From CAYOHP01 sp964403795 [NCBI: uncultured bacterium] (GTDB taxonomy: Bacteria > Muiribacteriota > UBA6191 > CAZXTJ01): DNA of 64,000 bases. The number at the start of each line of letters is the position of its first letter. Within the stretch, counting starts at the first letter, position 1. The position numbers and the translations under genes are program-made. This document shows positions 16,786 to 24,553 of this stretch, in pieces. Location: NCBI GenBank assembly GCA_964403795.1, contig CAYOHP010000024.1, positions 5,978 through 69,977 of the forward strand, in the 5' to 3' direction. The notes under the pieces were generated by a model. That model made no database searches. It saw only the letters and a list, made by a program, of their open reading frames with translations, and was not told where the DNA came from.

Positions 16786-17393
16786 CTACTCGTCGGCGAT
16801 CTTCTGGGACTCGAGCAGCTCGCGCTCTCGACGGAGCTCCTCGACCAGCTCCTGCTCGGTTGGCAGATGGAGTTGGTAGCGCGTGGTGAAGATCTGCCGA
16901 GCGCTGTCGGAGAGGGCGTAGCGAGCCGCGGCCTCGTTTCGACCAGGTCGATGTAGAAGTGGTCGCCCTCGATGGTGATCCGCTTCTGGCGGGCGACGAA
17001 GTAGAGGTCCCGGCCGAGCTCCAGGAGAAAGCGCTGGAGGTGGGTGATGAGGGCGTCCTCCAGGTCGCTCTCGAGCCAGTGCGAGGATTCCGGGAGCCCG
17101 GTGAACTCGAGGACGTAGGGATCCTTGACCAGGTCGGAGGGCTGATAGACCTCATGTCCTTCCCGGGCCAGGGCCAACACCCCGTCCTGATCTCGGGAGC
17201 GAGCGATGCGCTCGAAGAGGAACGAGCCGATCTGCCGCTCGAGCTCGCGCGCGGTCCAGCGGGCCTTGGTGCATTCGGCTTCGTAGAAGGAGCGAGCTTC
17301 GGGACGGTGAACCTTCATGAGGGTGCGGTAGTGGGTCCAGGAAAGCTCAGGACGGAGTCCCGCGGGGATCGCCAGGGAGGATTCGCGACTCAC
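16786..17393 (-). pseudogene. Remnant of a PDDEXK nuclease (YhcG/DUF1016) gene, catalytic core deleted
   Basis: From GTG 17393 the frame encodes the family middle region ('ELSWTHYRTLMKVHRPEARS', 'WTARELERQIGSFLFERIA', 'VLALAREGHEV', 'VKDPYVLEFTGLPESSHWLE', 'FLLELGRDLYFVARQKRIT', 'DHFYIDLV'). It then breaks at about 16938-16942. Sequence after the break, in another frame, encodes the family C-terminus ('NEAAARYALSDSARQIFTTR', 'YQLHLPTEQELVEELRRERE', ending QKIADE). Intact relatives carry about 60 more residues between these parts, including the DxK core of the nuclease. An internal deletion of non-multiple-of-three length therefore removed the active site. The N-terminal DUF1016_N domain is also missing. 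Relatives occur near restriction-modification and other mobile defence loci. Confidence 0.85.
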
Positions 17394-17637
17394 TGCGTCG
17401 CGATTCTCGGCTGTGGATCCCTGGTAGGTGAGGGGCGGCGGTGGCCTGGTCGACCTCAGGTGAGGGTACCGGTCCAGGGCTTGGATCCATGTCGAGGCCT
17501 TGGGGACACCTCGCCGGGTGCAGCGCCACCTTCTCCATGGGGTCCGAGAACCCGCGGCTCGGGGAAGGCGGCCTCGCCGCGGCCGACCGGCTCACCGGCG
17601 CTTCTGGGCCTCCCTTCCCCGGGATAGGGTTCGGGGA

Positions 17638-19092
17638 CTACATCCCGAGTAGGCCCGAGGGATCCGGGTCCGCTGGCGGTGGTTCGCGACCATTACGCCG
17701 GAGGGTTTCCAGGACGCCCCTCCACGGCAGGGCGAGGAGCGCCTGGATCCTGGACCCCATCCGGGGAAGGCCGGGCCACCAGCTGGCGCCGCGGCAGGCG
17801 ATCGCCTCCAGGAGGCCGTGCGTCCCTAGCCGAGGCGGGACCGGTACGGGTCCCGGGGTGCGCCGATAGGCCCGCGAGAGGGGCAGTCGGTCCGGATCCA
17901 CTCCTCCCGGGAGCCGTCCCGAGAGCAGGGTCTCCAGGACATCCTCGGGCACCCGTGCGAAGCTGGACCTCTCGAGGATGCCGGCCAGGTCGGAGCGCGT
18001 TCCGGGGTTCGACTGGAGATAAGCCCGGAGGAGATCCGGCAGGGTACGCGGCGAGCGATCCTGGGTCGCCTGGAAGGCGGTCATGACCGCCTCCCGTCCG
18101 GGAGCGAGGCGGGCCATCGAGAGCAGCACCGCGGCGATGGTGTCCTCGTTGGCGAGGAGGAAGTGCTCGGGGCGAGCGTCCCGGGGGTCGATCCACTCGT
18201 AGACGCCCGCCGACTCCGTCTCGATCCGGAGGGAGATGGGGGCAGCGTAGGGCCCGTCGGGGTTCGCTCCCTCCGCGGCAGGTGGCGCCAGCATCCCGTG
18301 GGCGACGAAGTCCGCCCATCCCTCCATCATGGCGGCGGCGGGAGTCAGGACTTCGTCGAGGTAGTGCATCCCATCCGGGCCGTAGGCGTCGCTGGTACTC
18401 GAGGAGCGGTCAACGGTGTGGCCCATCTCGTGGAGGAGGGTCCATGGGATGTGCCCGGCGAGCGCCAGGCCGTCCTCGCCGATCCAGACCGCCCCGGAAC
18501 GCTGCCAGACCAGGTTCTCCGGCGAGTGGTCGGGATGATGGAACCGGATCCCGTTGCGGGCCGATGGCCAGACCCCGGGATCGGTCCCCGCCAGGGGATC
18601 CTCCGGATCGGCGAACCAGTCCGGGTACCCGCCGCCGTAGTGGCCGGAGGAGAAGGCGGTCGAGTACTCGGCGACCAGGTTCACGATCACGAAGTGGCTG
18701 TCCTCCGGAGCGAGGTCGAGGACGGGTTGGCAGCGCTCCCGGAAGTCCCGGTCCGCCAGGACCTCGAGCGCTCGCCAGAGCGTCCCCCGCTGGTAGTGTT
18801 CGGGGGCAGCGAAGACCTCTCCGAAGGCCCGATGGCCCATGTCCAGGAGCTCCTGACCCTGGGTGTGCCCGGGGTTCGCCACCACTCGGCTGTGGCCGCG
18901 ATGCAAGAGGGTCACCGCCAGGCCGACCGAGGTACCGGCCGGACGCGGGCGCCCCAGGGGTCGCTCGGAGTCGGGAGGCTCGGCCTGGGCGGACGAGGCC
19001 ATTCGGAGCATGAGAACCAGGAACACCATGACTGGGGAGACGGCGCGGCGATGTGGCCGGTCCGGGAACGCAGGGGTTTCGTCGGGCAGCAA
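17638..19092 (-). CDS. Secreted zinc metallopeptidase (HExxH gluzincin-like)
   Basis: This is a 484-residue exported protein. Residues 1-37 contain a basic stretch and the hydrophobic 'VMVFLVLMLRMA' core ending at AQA, a signal peptide. The zinc motif HEMGH is at 221-225, followed about 30 residues later by EGWADF (Glu257), the spacing expected for a gluzincin with a Glu third ligand. The region between has a flexible Ser/Asp-rich loop. The protein family is not one I recognise beyond this; the substrate is unknown. The TTG start is supported by a GAGAGGTGA site about 5 nt upstream. It is the only long frame in a stretch otherwise full of decayed or unassigned DNA. Confidence 0.7.
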   Translation of the reverse strand: MLPDETPAFPDRPHRRAVSPVMVFLVLMLRMASSAQAEPPDSERPLGRPRPAGTSVGLAVTLLHRGHSRVVANPGHTQGQELLDMGHRAFGEVFAAPEHYQRGTLWRALEVLADRDFRERCQPVLDLAPEDSHFVIVNLVAEYSTAFSSGHYGGGYPDWFADPEDPLAGTDPGVWPSARNGIRFHHPDHSPENLVWQRSGAVWIGEDGLALAGHIPWTLLHEMGHTVDRSSSTSDAYGPDGMHYLDEVLTPAAAMMEGWADFVAHGMLAPPAAEGANPDGPYAAPISLRIETESAGVYEWIDPRDARPEHFLLANEDTIAAVLLSMARLAPGREAVMTAFQATQDRSPRTLPDLLRAYLQSNPGTRSDLAGILERSSFARVPEDVLETLLSGRLPGGVDPDRLPLSRAYRRTPGPVPVPPRLGTHGLLEAIACRGASWWPGLPRMGSRIQALLALPWRGVLETLRRNGREPPPADPDPSGLLGM

Positions 19093-19546
19093 GGGTCACC
19101 TCTCTCGGCCTGGCGTTCGCAAGACCGGTGCCGCGCCCGTAGGAGGGGCGGCACGGGCTCGGAGCGTGCTCGGACACCGATCGAGTCGTCCGGAATTCCG
19201 GACGGAGCTGGCGAGCAGGCTTCCCTCCAAGCCCTCGCGGGTGCGGTGCGCCCGCGCCCGGGCCCGCCGCCGGGAACCTATCCCGGGGAACCTGGTCTGG
19301 CTGCGCCCGGTGCCGGGCCGCGCACCCGGACCTCGAGCGGACGTCCGGTCCCGGGCACGCGACAGCCGGCCTCCAGCCCGTACCCCTGCAGGGTCTCCCT
19401 GGCCAGGACGGCCAGGGCCAGGCAGGCGACCGCGACCGGGCGGACCCGGGTCCGGGCTCCCCGTTCACCGGGCGGAGACGTCGGGCCTCCGCCGGAGGCC
19501 CTCGACCTCCTTCGGCAGCCCGCCCCGAGGGGACGAGGCCCCCTCG
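19093..19546. other. Intergenic stretch without an assignable gene
   Basis: 454 bp between two minus-strand genes. A minus-strand open stretch ending at 19278 has protein-like composition ('ALAVLARETLQGYGLEAGCR') but no credible start codon. Another frame just upstream ends after 'LPKEVEGLRRRPDVSAR'. Together they may be remains of a decayed gene. Other open frames here are GC-driven shadows. No promoter, RNA gene or repeat could be recognised. Confidence 0.35.
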
Positions 19547-20744
19547 TCAGTTACCGGCCCTCGCCGCCCGCTTGCTCTCCGCCTGGGCGATCCTCGAGAG
19601 GGTCATCTCGGCCTCGCTCAGCACGGAGTTGGTCCCATTGCCGGCCGCCTTGATGGTCTCCTGGAGCGCGGCCTTGAACTTCGAGAGGTCGCCCCGAGGT
19701 GCCAGCGCCAGCTCGAGATCCGCGATCAAGCGATGGAGGTGGGCGACCGCCGGGACCTCGGTCGTCGTCATGCCGAGCCCCGTGACCTCGGCCACCACCC
19801 CGGGGGACGGGGCCGGCGAGGAGCGTCTTGGCGAGGGCCAGGGCACCCGCGGGGTCTCCCGCGAGCTGGAGCTTGCGGACCTCCCAGATCCGATCGAGGG
19901 AGTCCCATCCGGCCAGCCGCGGCTTCCAGCGGCTCCGGATCCCGCTCCAGTTCTCGGCGGCCTGCATCAGGTCTCCTCCCTGGTCCTTCCTGCCCTCGGT
20001 GAGGCCGACCAGCTGTGCCACGACGCGGCGAAGCTGCGGGTCCTGGATCGCCACGGTCTGGAGCGTGAGCAGGGCCTCGTGGAGGGCCTTGGCCTGGTCG
20101 AATCCCACGAGGGTGCGGGCGGCGACCATCTGCTGCATCGCCTTGTCCAGGCGCTCGCGGTAGTAGGGCGAAGAGAGGAGCCTCGTCAGCTGGGCGGGTG
20201 CAAGGCTGGCGCTCCAGGATTGCGTCGCCGGGAGCTCGCACCAGAGCAGGGATCCCTGCGGCTCGAAGAGGAGGACGGCCACGTTCGGGCTCGGCGCCAC
20301 CTGGTAGTCCCGGAGGAACGCCAGGGCCGCGTCCCGCTCGACTGCAGGCATCCGGCTCAGCCCGGCCAGGGAGGCCACCATGAGGTGATAGCGACCCGAG
20401 GCCGCCTTGGAGAGCTCACCGGAAGCCAGGGCCGACTCGACTACCGCCTGCTGCGGTCCCCCGAAGGCCAGGATGAGCCCCAGCCCTAGGCCCGCCTTGC
20501 GGGCCGCCTCGCGGGCCGCCGACGCGCCGCCGAGGCCACGCTCCATCGAGGTGCCGGGAGAGGCTCCCTTGCCCGATGCCGCGGGAGCCGGTGCCTTCTC
20601 CTTGTCGGTGCGCGGGAACTCCCAGCGACCGACCTCCCGGCCATCCTCCCTCTTGATCTTGATCCGGTGGGTGGGAGTCTCTTCCCACACCACCTCGCTC
20701 CCTGCCTGGACCGCGCCAGGGAGGGACAGCAGGAGAGCGAACAC
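19547..20744 (-). CDS. Secreted hypothetical protein with an apparent frameshift
   Basis: Two minus-strand frames join into one protein. The upstream frame gives a signal-peptide-like start (FALLLSLPGAVQA), a charged segment ('THRIKIKREDGREVGRWEF') and a helical body ending 'GALALAKTLLAGPVP'. The downstream frame continues 'GVVAEVTGLGMTTTEVPAVA' to 'SRIAQAESKRAARAGN'. The break is at a GTCCCCCGGGG run near 19797-19807: with four Cs instead of five the frames fuse perfectly. This is a sequencing or assembly error, or a very recent frameshift. As written the first frame would continue to 19551 in Arg/Gly-rich nonsense. The start is unsure: GTG 20744 lies downstream of a TACCGT -10 box (20817-20812) but has no ribosome binding site. 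No homologous family is recognised. Confidence 0.55.
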
Positions 20745-20810
20745 CAGAAGGCGAGTGCCATCGGTCCCGGGGATCCCCCTCTTGCCGGCTACGATCCCGC
20801 CGACGAGGGA

Positions 20811-20817
20811 TACGGTA
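20811..20817. promoter_or_regulatory. Symmetrical -10 box usable in both directions
   Basis: TACGGTA reads TACGGT on the plus strand and TACCGT on the minus strand. It lies between the small plus-strand gene at 20866 and the secreted-protein gene on the minus strand. No strong -35 was found in either direction. Confidence 0.3.
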
Positions 20818-20865
20818 CTCCGGATCCGCCCTCTGGAGGGGCTGGGGCCAAGCCCCAGGAGGAGC

Positions 20866-21036
20866 ATGGACCTCGACTTGCGCAGCGACGGCGAGTTCGT
20901 GCGCCTCGGGGGCCCGCTCAGCGCGGAGGATCGGCGATGGCTGCTGGCATGGCCCCAACGCGACATCCTGGCACCTCGCGTGGGAGAGGACCCGGGGGAA
21001 CCCGAGGGGAGCCTGCCCCTGCTGACGGCGAGGTGA
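20866..21036 (+). CDS. Small unidentified protein (56 residues)
   Basis: ATG 20866 has a strong AGGAGG site about 4 nt upstream and a possible TACGGT -10 box 50 nt before it, so the small frame may be real. The product is acidic ('MDLDLRSDGEFVRLGGPLSA', 'EDRRWLLAWPQRDIL') with no signal peptide or cysteine. It lies immediately before the stray HD-gene fragment, so it could also be the remnant of a longer decayed gene. No family is recognised. Confidence 0.4.
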   Translation: MDLDLRSDGEFVRLGGPLSAEDRRWLLAWPQRDILAPRVGEDPGEPEGSLPLLTAR

Positions 21037-21081
21037 CGAGGTTCTGCGCCGGATGGGCTGGCGACCGGGTGTTGACGGCGG

Positions 21082-21183
21082 ATCCTGGTCTTCGTGGCCT
21101 CGGCCCTGCTCCACGACCTCGGCCACTACCCCTTCCGCTACGTCCTCGAGGAGATGAGGATGGGACCCTTCCTCCAACACGTT
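21082..21183 (+). pseudogene. Stray fragment of the neighbouring HD-domain gene
   Basis: About 100 bp here match 22356-22454 of the HD-domain gene, with about ten differences in 99 aligned bases by eye. Translation gives 'VFVASALLHDLGHYPFRYVL' then EEMRMGPF against 'VFVASALLHDIGHYPFSHIL' then EEMKMGPF in the intact gene. The metal-binding HD motif survives, but the frame has no proper beginning and runs into unrelated sequence. Several differences change amino acids, consistent with relaxed selection after a partial duplication. Confidence 0.8.
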
Positions 21184-21265
21184 GCGGTGGCGCCGTGTGG
21201 ATCGCAGGATGGCAAGTCACTTGTCATTATAGCTGGGCCTGATCCCCCCGGAACGGAGGCCCACG
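21184..21265 (+). promoter_or_regulatory. Likely promoter/operator of the 21266 membrane protein gene
   Basis: An unusually AT-rich patch, TTGTCATTATAG, lies about 45 nt before the next start codon. It directly overlaps an 11-bp palindrome CAAGTCACTTG. A -10 element of the form TATAGC is possible. The palindrome could be an operator; no regulator is identified. Confidence 0.3.
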
Positions 21266-21952
21266 ATGTCGCTCCAGGAACTGGCCCTCGACGGCTCCCT
21301 TGCCCGCGGTGACCTGCCTGTTCCCCCTGGTCGGCGGCTGGCGGCCGCGGTCGTGGCCGGCGGCGTCACCCTCGGGCTCCTGGGTCACTGGAGCACCTGC
21401 ATCTTCTACCCCGGTCACGATCACATCGGTCCCGTGGCGGGATCCCTCTGGTGGTTGGCCCTGGGCCTGACCACCTGGTTCCTCGGGGTCACGGGAGCCT
21501 CGGGGCGGCCAGGGGCGCGAGGCGACGCCTCGCCCCGGGTCAGCTCGGACCTCCCCGAACCCCGGGCCTCGGCACTTCGCTTCCTGACCCTGCACTTCCT
21601 GCTGGGAGCGCTCCCCTCGACCTTCCTGGAGGATGCCTGCCAGGTGCTCTTCCTGTTGCCGTTCGGCGCCCTCTGGCTCCTCCTCGCACCTTGGCTGGTG
21701 GCGGCCTGGGTCGACCGGCCCGGGGACGGTCCTCTCGCCAACCTGTACCGACTCGTCGACCGGCGGGTCCTGGCGGGCCTGGCAGTCCAGGCCGTGCTCC
21801 TGGCCGTGGCGCCCTGGCTGGTGGGAGTCGGCTTCGTCCAGGGCGCGGCAGGTGTGATGGCGGTACTCGCCGCCGGGGTCACGGGCGCGGCCTGGCTGGT
21901 GACAGGCCAGATCGAGGGCTGGCTCGACCGGAGCGCGCTCGAGCGAATGTGA
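21266..21952 (+). CDS. Hypothetical integral membrane protein
   Basis: This is a 228-residue protein with about five hydrophobic helices: near residues 24-45 (with LLGHW), 58-76, 106-120, 127-147 and 172-215. The first loop contains 'CIFYPGHDHIGP', with His and Asp residues that could bind metal, but no family is recognised. The start has a GGAGG site 6 nt upstream. It lies between the HD-gene fragment and the intact HD gene, transcribed in the same direction. The function is unknown. Confidence 0.65.
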   Translation: MSLQELALDGSLARGDLPVPPGRRLAAAVVAGGVTLGLLGHWSTCIFYPGHDHIGPVAGSLWWLALGLTTWFLGVTGASGRPGARGDASPRVSSDLPEPRASALRFLTLHFLLGALPSTFLEDACQVLFLLPFGALWLLLAPWLVAAWVDRPGDGPLANLYRLVDRRVLAGLAVQAVLLAVAPWLVGVGFVQGAAGVMAVLAAGVTGAAWLVTGQIEGWLDRSALERM

Positions 21953-22071
21953 TCGGGCCCGGCCCGGCCCGGCGGCGGGCGAGGGCGATCCCGGGTCCCC
22001 CCACCCTTGCATGCGAAGCGACCCGAGTGGTTTCCTCGGGGCACCGCCCGCATGCATGAGGAGGCGATCCC

Positions 22072-23433
22072 TTGGCCGTTCCTGCCAGGCTGTTCCGTCA
22101 CCTCGCCGACGAGGGGACGGCGATCCGCTGCCCGGTCTGGGAGCATGTCTACCTGACCGACGAGGTGAAGCGGCTGGTCGACACCGAGGACTTCCAGCGG
22201 CTCCGCCGGATCAGCCAGCTCGGGCATGTGAGCCTGGTCTATCCAGGGGGGCGCCACTCCCGGTTCGAGCACTCGCTGGGCGTCTACCACCTGGCCAAGA
22301 AGTTCATGGGCCGCCTCTTGCGCAGTCCCAGTCCTCCCAAGGTGAGCGAGGAGGACATCCAGGTCTTCGTGGCCTCGGCCCTGCTCCACGACATCGGCCA
22401 CTACCCGTTCAGCCACATCCTCGAGGAGATGAAGATGGGCCCCTTCATCCACCACGAGGAGCGGGGTCGTCGCCTGATCGAGGACCCCTCCGGCGAGATC
22501 CATGACGTGCTCTCCAACCACTGGGGCGTCGACCCCAAGCGGGTGGCGAACGTCATCGACTACGAGAACAAGGACCACAAGATCCCGGCGGCCGACCGTC
22601 GCCTGGCCCTGATCCTCTCGGGGACCCTCGACCCCGACAAGATCGACTACCTGCTGCGCGACTCGCTCTACTGCGGGGTGCCCTTCGGGGCCGGGGTCAA
22701 TCGGGCCCGGCTGATCGACTCGATCGTCTACGACCCGAGGCGCGAGCGGCTGGCGATCACCGAGAAGGGCATCAGCGCCATCGAGTCGCTGATCTTCACC
22801 AACTACCAGATGTACCGCAACGTCTACTGGCACCACGGGGTGCGGGCCGCGGTCAGCCTCTTCAAACGGATCGTGCAGGAGATCCTGCTCCATCCCGGGT
22901 GCGGGCTCGAGGAGCGGGCCTTCGAGCGGATCGACGAGCCCCAGCTGATCGACCTGCTCCGGGGCGAACTCCGACGCCTCGAGATGCACGAGGAGCTGGC
23001 GCTCTTCGAGGCCGGGCTGCGCCGCCGCCTCTACAAGGTAGGCCGGAAGATCTTCCCCCACGAGAAGGACCGGACCCTCTCGCACTTCTTCTACCACCTC
23101 TACAACCACCCCGAGGAGCGGCGGAAGAAGGAGAACGAGCTGGGCGAGATGTTCGGCGAGCAGCTCGGGCGGGACCTGGGGGCATGCCCGATCCTGATCG
23201 ACCTGCCGTCCTTCAACAAGACCCTCCAGATCGACCTGCAGGTCTTCTTCGGCGACGAGATCCCCGAGGGCAAGCAGGACCCGCTGGCCTTCGATGATCC
23301 CCACGTCTCGCGCCTCAAGGGCTATCTGGTGGACAACTTCGAGGACCACGCCAAGGTATTCCGGGTCTTCTGCAAGAACGAGCCCGACCTCCGGGCCGCG
23401 GTGCGGCGCGACGTCAAGCGCCACCTGTCGTGA
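22072..23433 (+). CDS. HD-domain phosphohydrolase (dGTPase/SAMHD1-like)
   Basis: This is a 453-residue HD-superfamily phosphohydrolase. The N-terminal 'IRCPVWEHVYLTDEVKRLVD' and 'FQRLRRISQLG' are followed by 'HSRFEHSLGVYHLAKKF' (first metal His), 'ALLHDIGHYPFSH' (the HD pair) and 'SGTLDPDKIDYLLRD' (final Asp). These are the arrangement of dNTP triphosphohydrolases and of uncharacterised YdhJ-type proteins. Substrate nucleotides cannot be assigned. The TTG start has a GAGGAGG site 8 nt upstream. The stop overlaps the CHAD-protein start by 4 bp, so the two are coupled. A 100-bp decayed copy of its HD region lies 1.3 kb upstream. Confidence 0.88.
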   Translation: MAVPARLFRHLADEGTAIRCPVWEHVYLTDEVKRLVDTEDFQRLRRISQLGHVSLVYPGGRHSRFEHSLGVYHLAKKFMGRLLRSPSPPKVSEEDIQVFVASALLHDIGHYPFSHILEEMKMGPFIHHEERGRRLIEDPSGEIHDVLSNHWGVDPKRVANVIDYENKDHKIPAADRRLALILSGTLDPDKIDYLLRDSLYCGVPFGAGVNRARLIDSIVYDPRRERLAITEKGISAIESLIFTNYQMYRNVYWHHGVRAAVSLFKRIVQEILLHPGCGLEERAFERIDEPQLIDLLRGELRRLEMHEELALFEAGLRRRLYKVGRKIFPHEKDRTLSHFFYHLYNHPEERRKKENELGEMFGEQLGRDLGACPILIDLPSFNKTLQIDLQVFFGDEIPEGKQDPLAFDDPHVSRLKGYLVDNFEDHAKVFRVFCKNEPDLRAAVRRDVKRHLS

Positions 23434-24500
23434 CCCCGCTCGCCAGGCGGGGGGCGCCGCCGGGGACCAAGCGCAGGGTGGCCCGCCCCCGTCCGCCCCC
23501 GCTCGAACCTCTCGGTCCGCTGCTGGCGGCCCCCGTCCTGGCAGCGCTCGAAGAGATGCGGGCGGCAGCGGATCCCGCCTGGAGCGGCGGCAGCTGGCTC
23601 CGCGAGGTGCGAATCGGATCCCGGCGGCTGCGCATGATGCTGCGCTTCCTGGTGCTGCCGCGCGACCCGCTGGGCGTGAAGCCGATCCGGGAGTCGCTCT
23701 CACAGTTCCAGGAGGCCCTCTCGGGGGCCAGGGACGACGAGGTGCTGGAGGCCTGGGCCGTTCGCCGGGCCGAAGAGCCGGAGGGGGCAAGGACCCTGAT
23801 GGCGCTCCGCAAGCGAGCCGCCGCGCCCGAGGCGAGGGACTTGGACGCCCGTCCCGCCCCGGACCCGCTCGCCCCCGAAGGAGAGGATCCGGAGCTTCCC
23901 GAGGACCGGCGCGACTGGGTCCGGGAGCGCCTCGATCTGCTGGGCGAACAGCTCCGGGACCTGGTCACCACCCTGGTCCCGGTCGGTGCCCAGGCGGTTC
24001 CGGGATCGCGGGCCGCGGGCCCGGCCGAGGAGCGTGTGCACCCGCTCCCCCCCGAGACCTACCGGATCCGGGAGCCGAGCAAGGCGATGACCCGGGCCGC
24101 TGCCTCCGCCCTGGGGTGGCTCTGGCGCGAAGTGCTCGCCTGGATGCCCGCCCTGGATGCCGCCGACGCCCACCCGGAGGACCTCCACCAGCTCCGCTGC
24201 TCGGCCCGGCGCCTCCGCTACATGATCGAGGCGCTCCCCGACGTGTCCGGGGTCGCCCGGATGCGGGAGCCGGTCAAGCGCTTCCAGTGGCTGCTCGGAC
24301 AGGTCCAGGACCGCCGGGTGCTGCGGTCGCGCCTGGCCGGGCTGGCCGCCGAGGAGGCGCCGCTCTGCCGGGAGTGGTCCCGCACCGCCGAGGAGGAAAC
24401 CGCCGGCTTCCTTGCCGAGGCCCGCGAGATCCGCGACGAGCAGCTCGACGAGGACCGCATGGCCGAATGGCTGGCTACGGTCCGCCGCGGGGGAACGTAG
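23430..24500 (+). CDS. CHAD-domain protein
   Basis: This is a 356-residue soluble protein matching the CHAD family (conserved histidine alpha-helical domain). Two helical bundles carry basic, histidine-containing helices: 'LREVRIGSRRLRMMLRFL' in the first half and 'PEDLHQLRCSARRLRYMIEA' in the second. CHAD domains bind inorganic polyphosphate and often sit beside polyphosphate enzymes. Here the convergent neighbour is a Ppx/GppA phosphatase, which fits. The first helix has RIGSRR where the consensus has RVxxRR, and the usual His of that half is not obvious. GTG 23430 overlaps the HD gene stop (GTGA). No CYTH (thiamine triphosphatase) domain is fused. Confidence 0.85.
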   Translation: MTPLARRGAPPGTKRRVARPRPPPLEPLGPLLAAPVLAALEEMRAAADPAWSGGSWLREVRIGSRRLRMMLRFLVLPRDPLGVKPIRESLSQFQEALSGARDDEVLEAWAVRRAEEPEGARTLMALRKRAAAPEARDLDARPAPDPLAPEGEDPELPEDRRDWVRERLDLLGEQLRDLVTTLVPVGAQAVPGSRAAGPAEERVHPLPPETYRIREPSKAMTRAAASALGWLWREVLAWMPALDAADAHPEDLHQLRCSARRLRYMIEALPDVSGVARMREPVKRFQWLLGQVQDRRVLRSRLAGLAAEEAPLCREWSRTAEEETAGFLAEAREIRDEQLDEDRMAEWLATVRRGGT

Positions 24501-24553
24501 ACAGCTCGCCGGCGCGGGCCCCGGCCCCCGGCCTCCGGCCCGGGCCCCGCCCC

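Noticed and set aside
14847-16938. Extension of the PDDEXK frame over the BCCT gene
   Set aside because: Beyond the junction at ~16940 the frame is the antisense shadow of the BCCT transporter. The family homology resumes in a different frame and stops at 16786.
24501-24553. GC-rich imperfect inverted repeat between the CHAD and ppx genes
   Set aside because: Only GGGCCC-type short palindromes that do not align into one clean stem; expected from the base composition, so not called a terminator.
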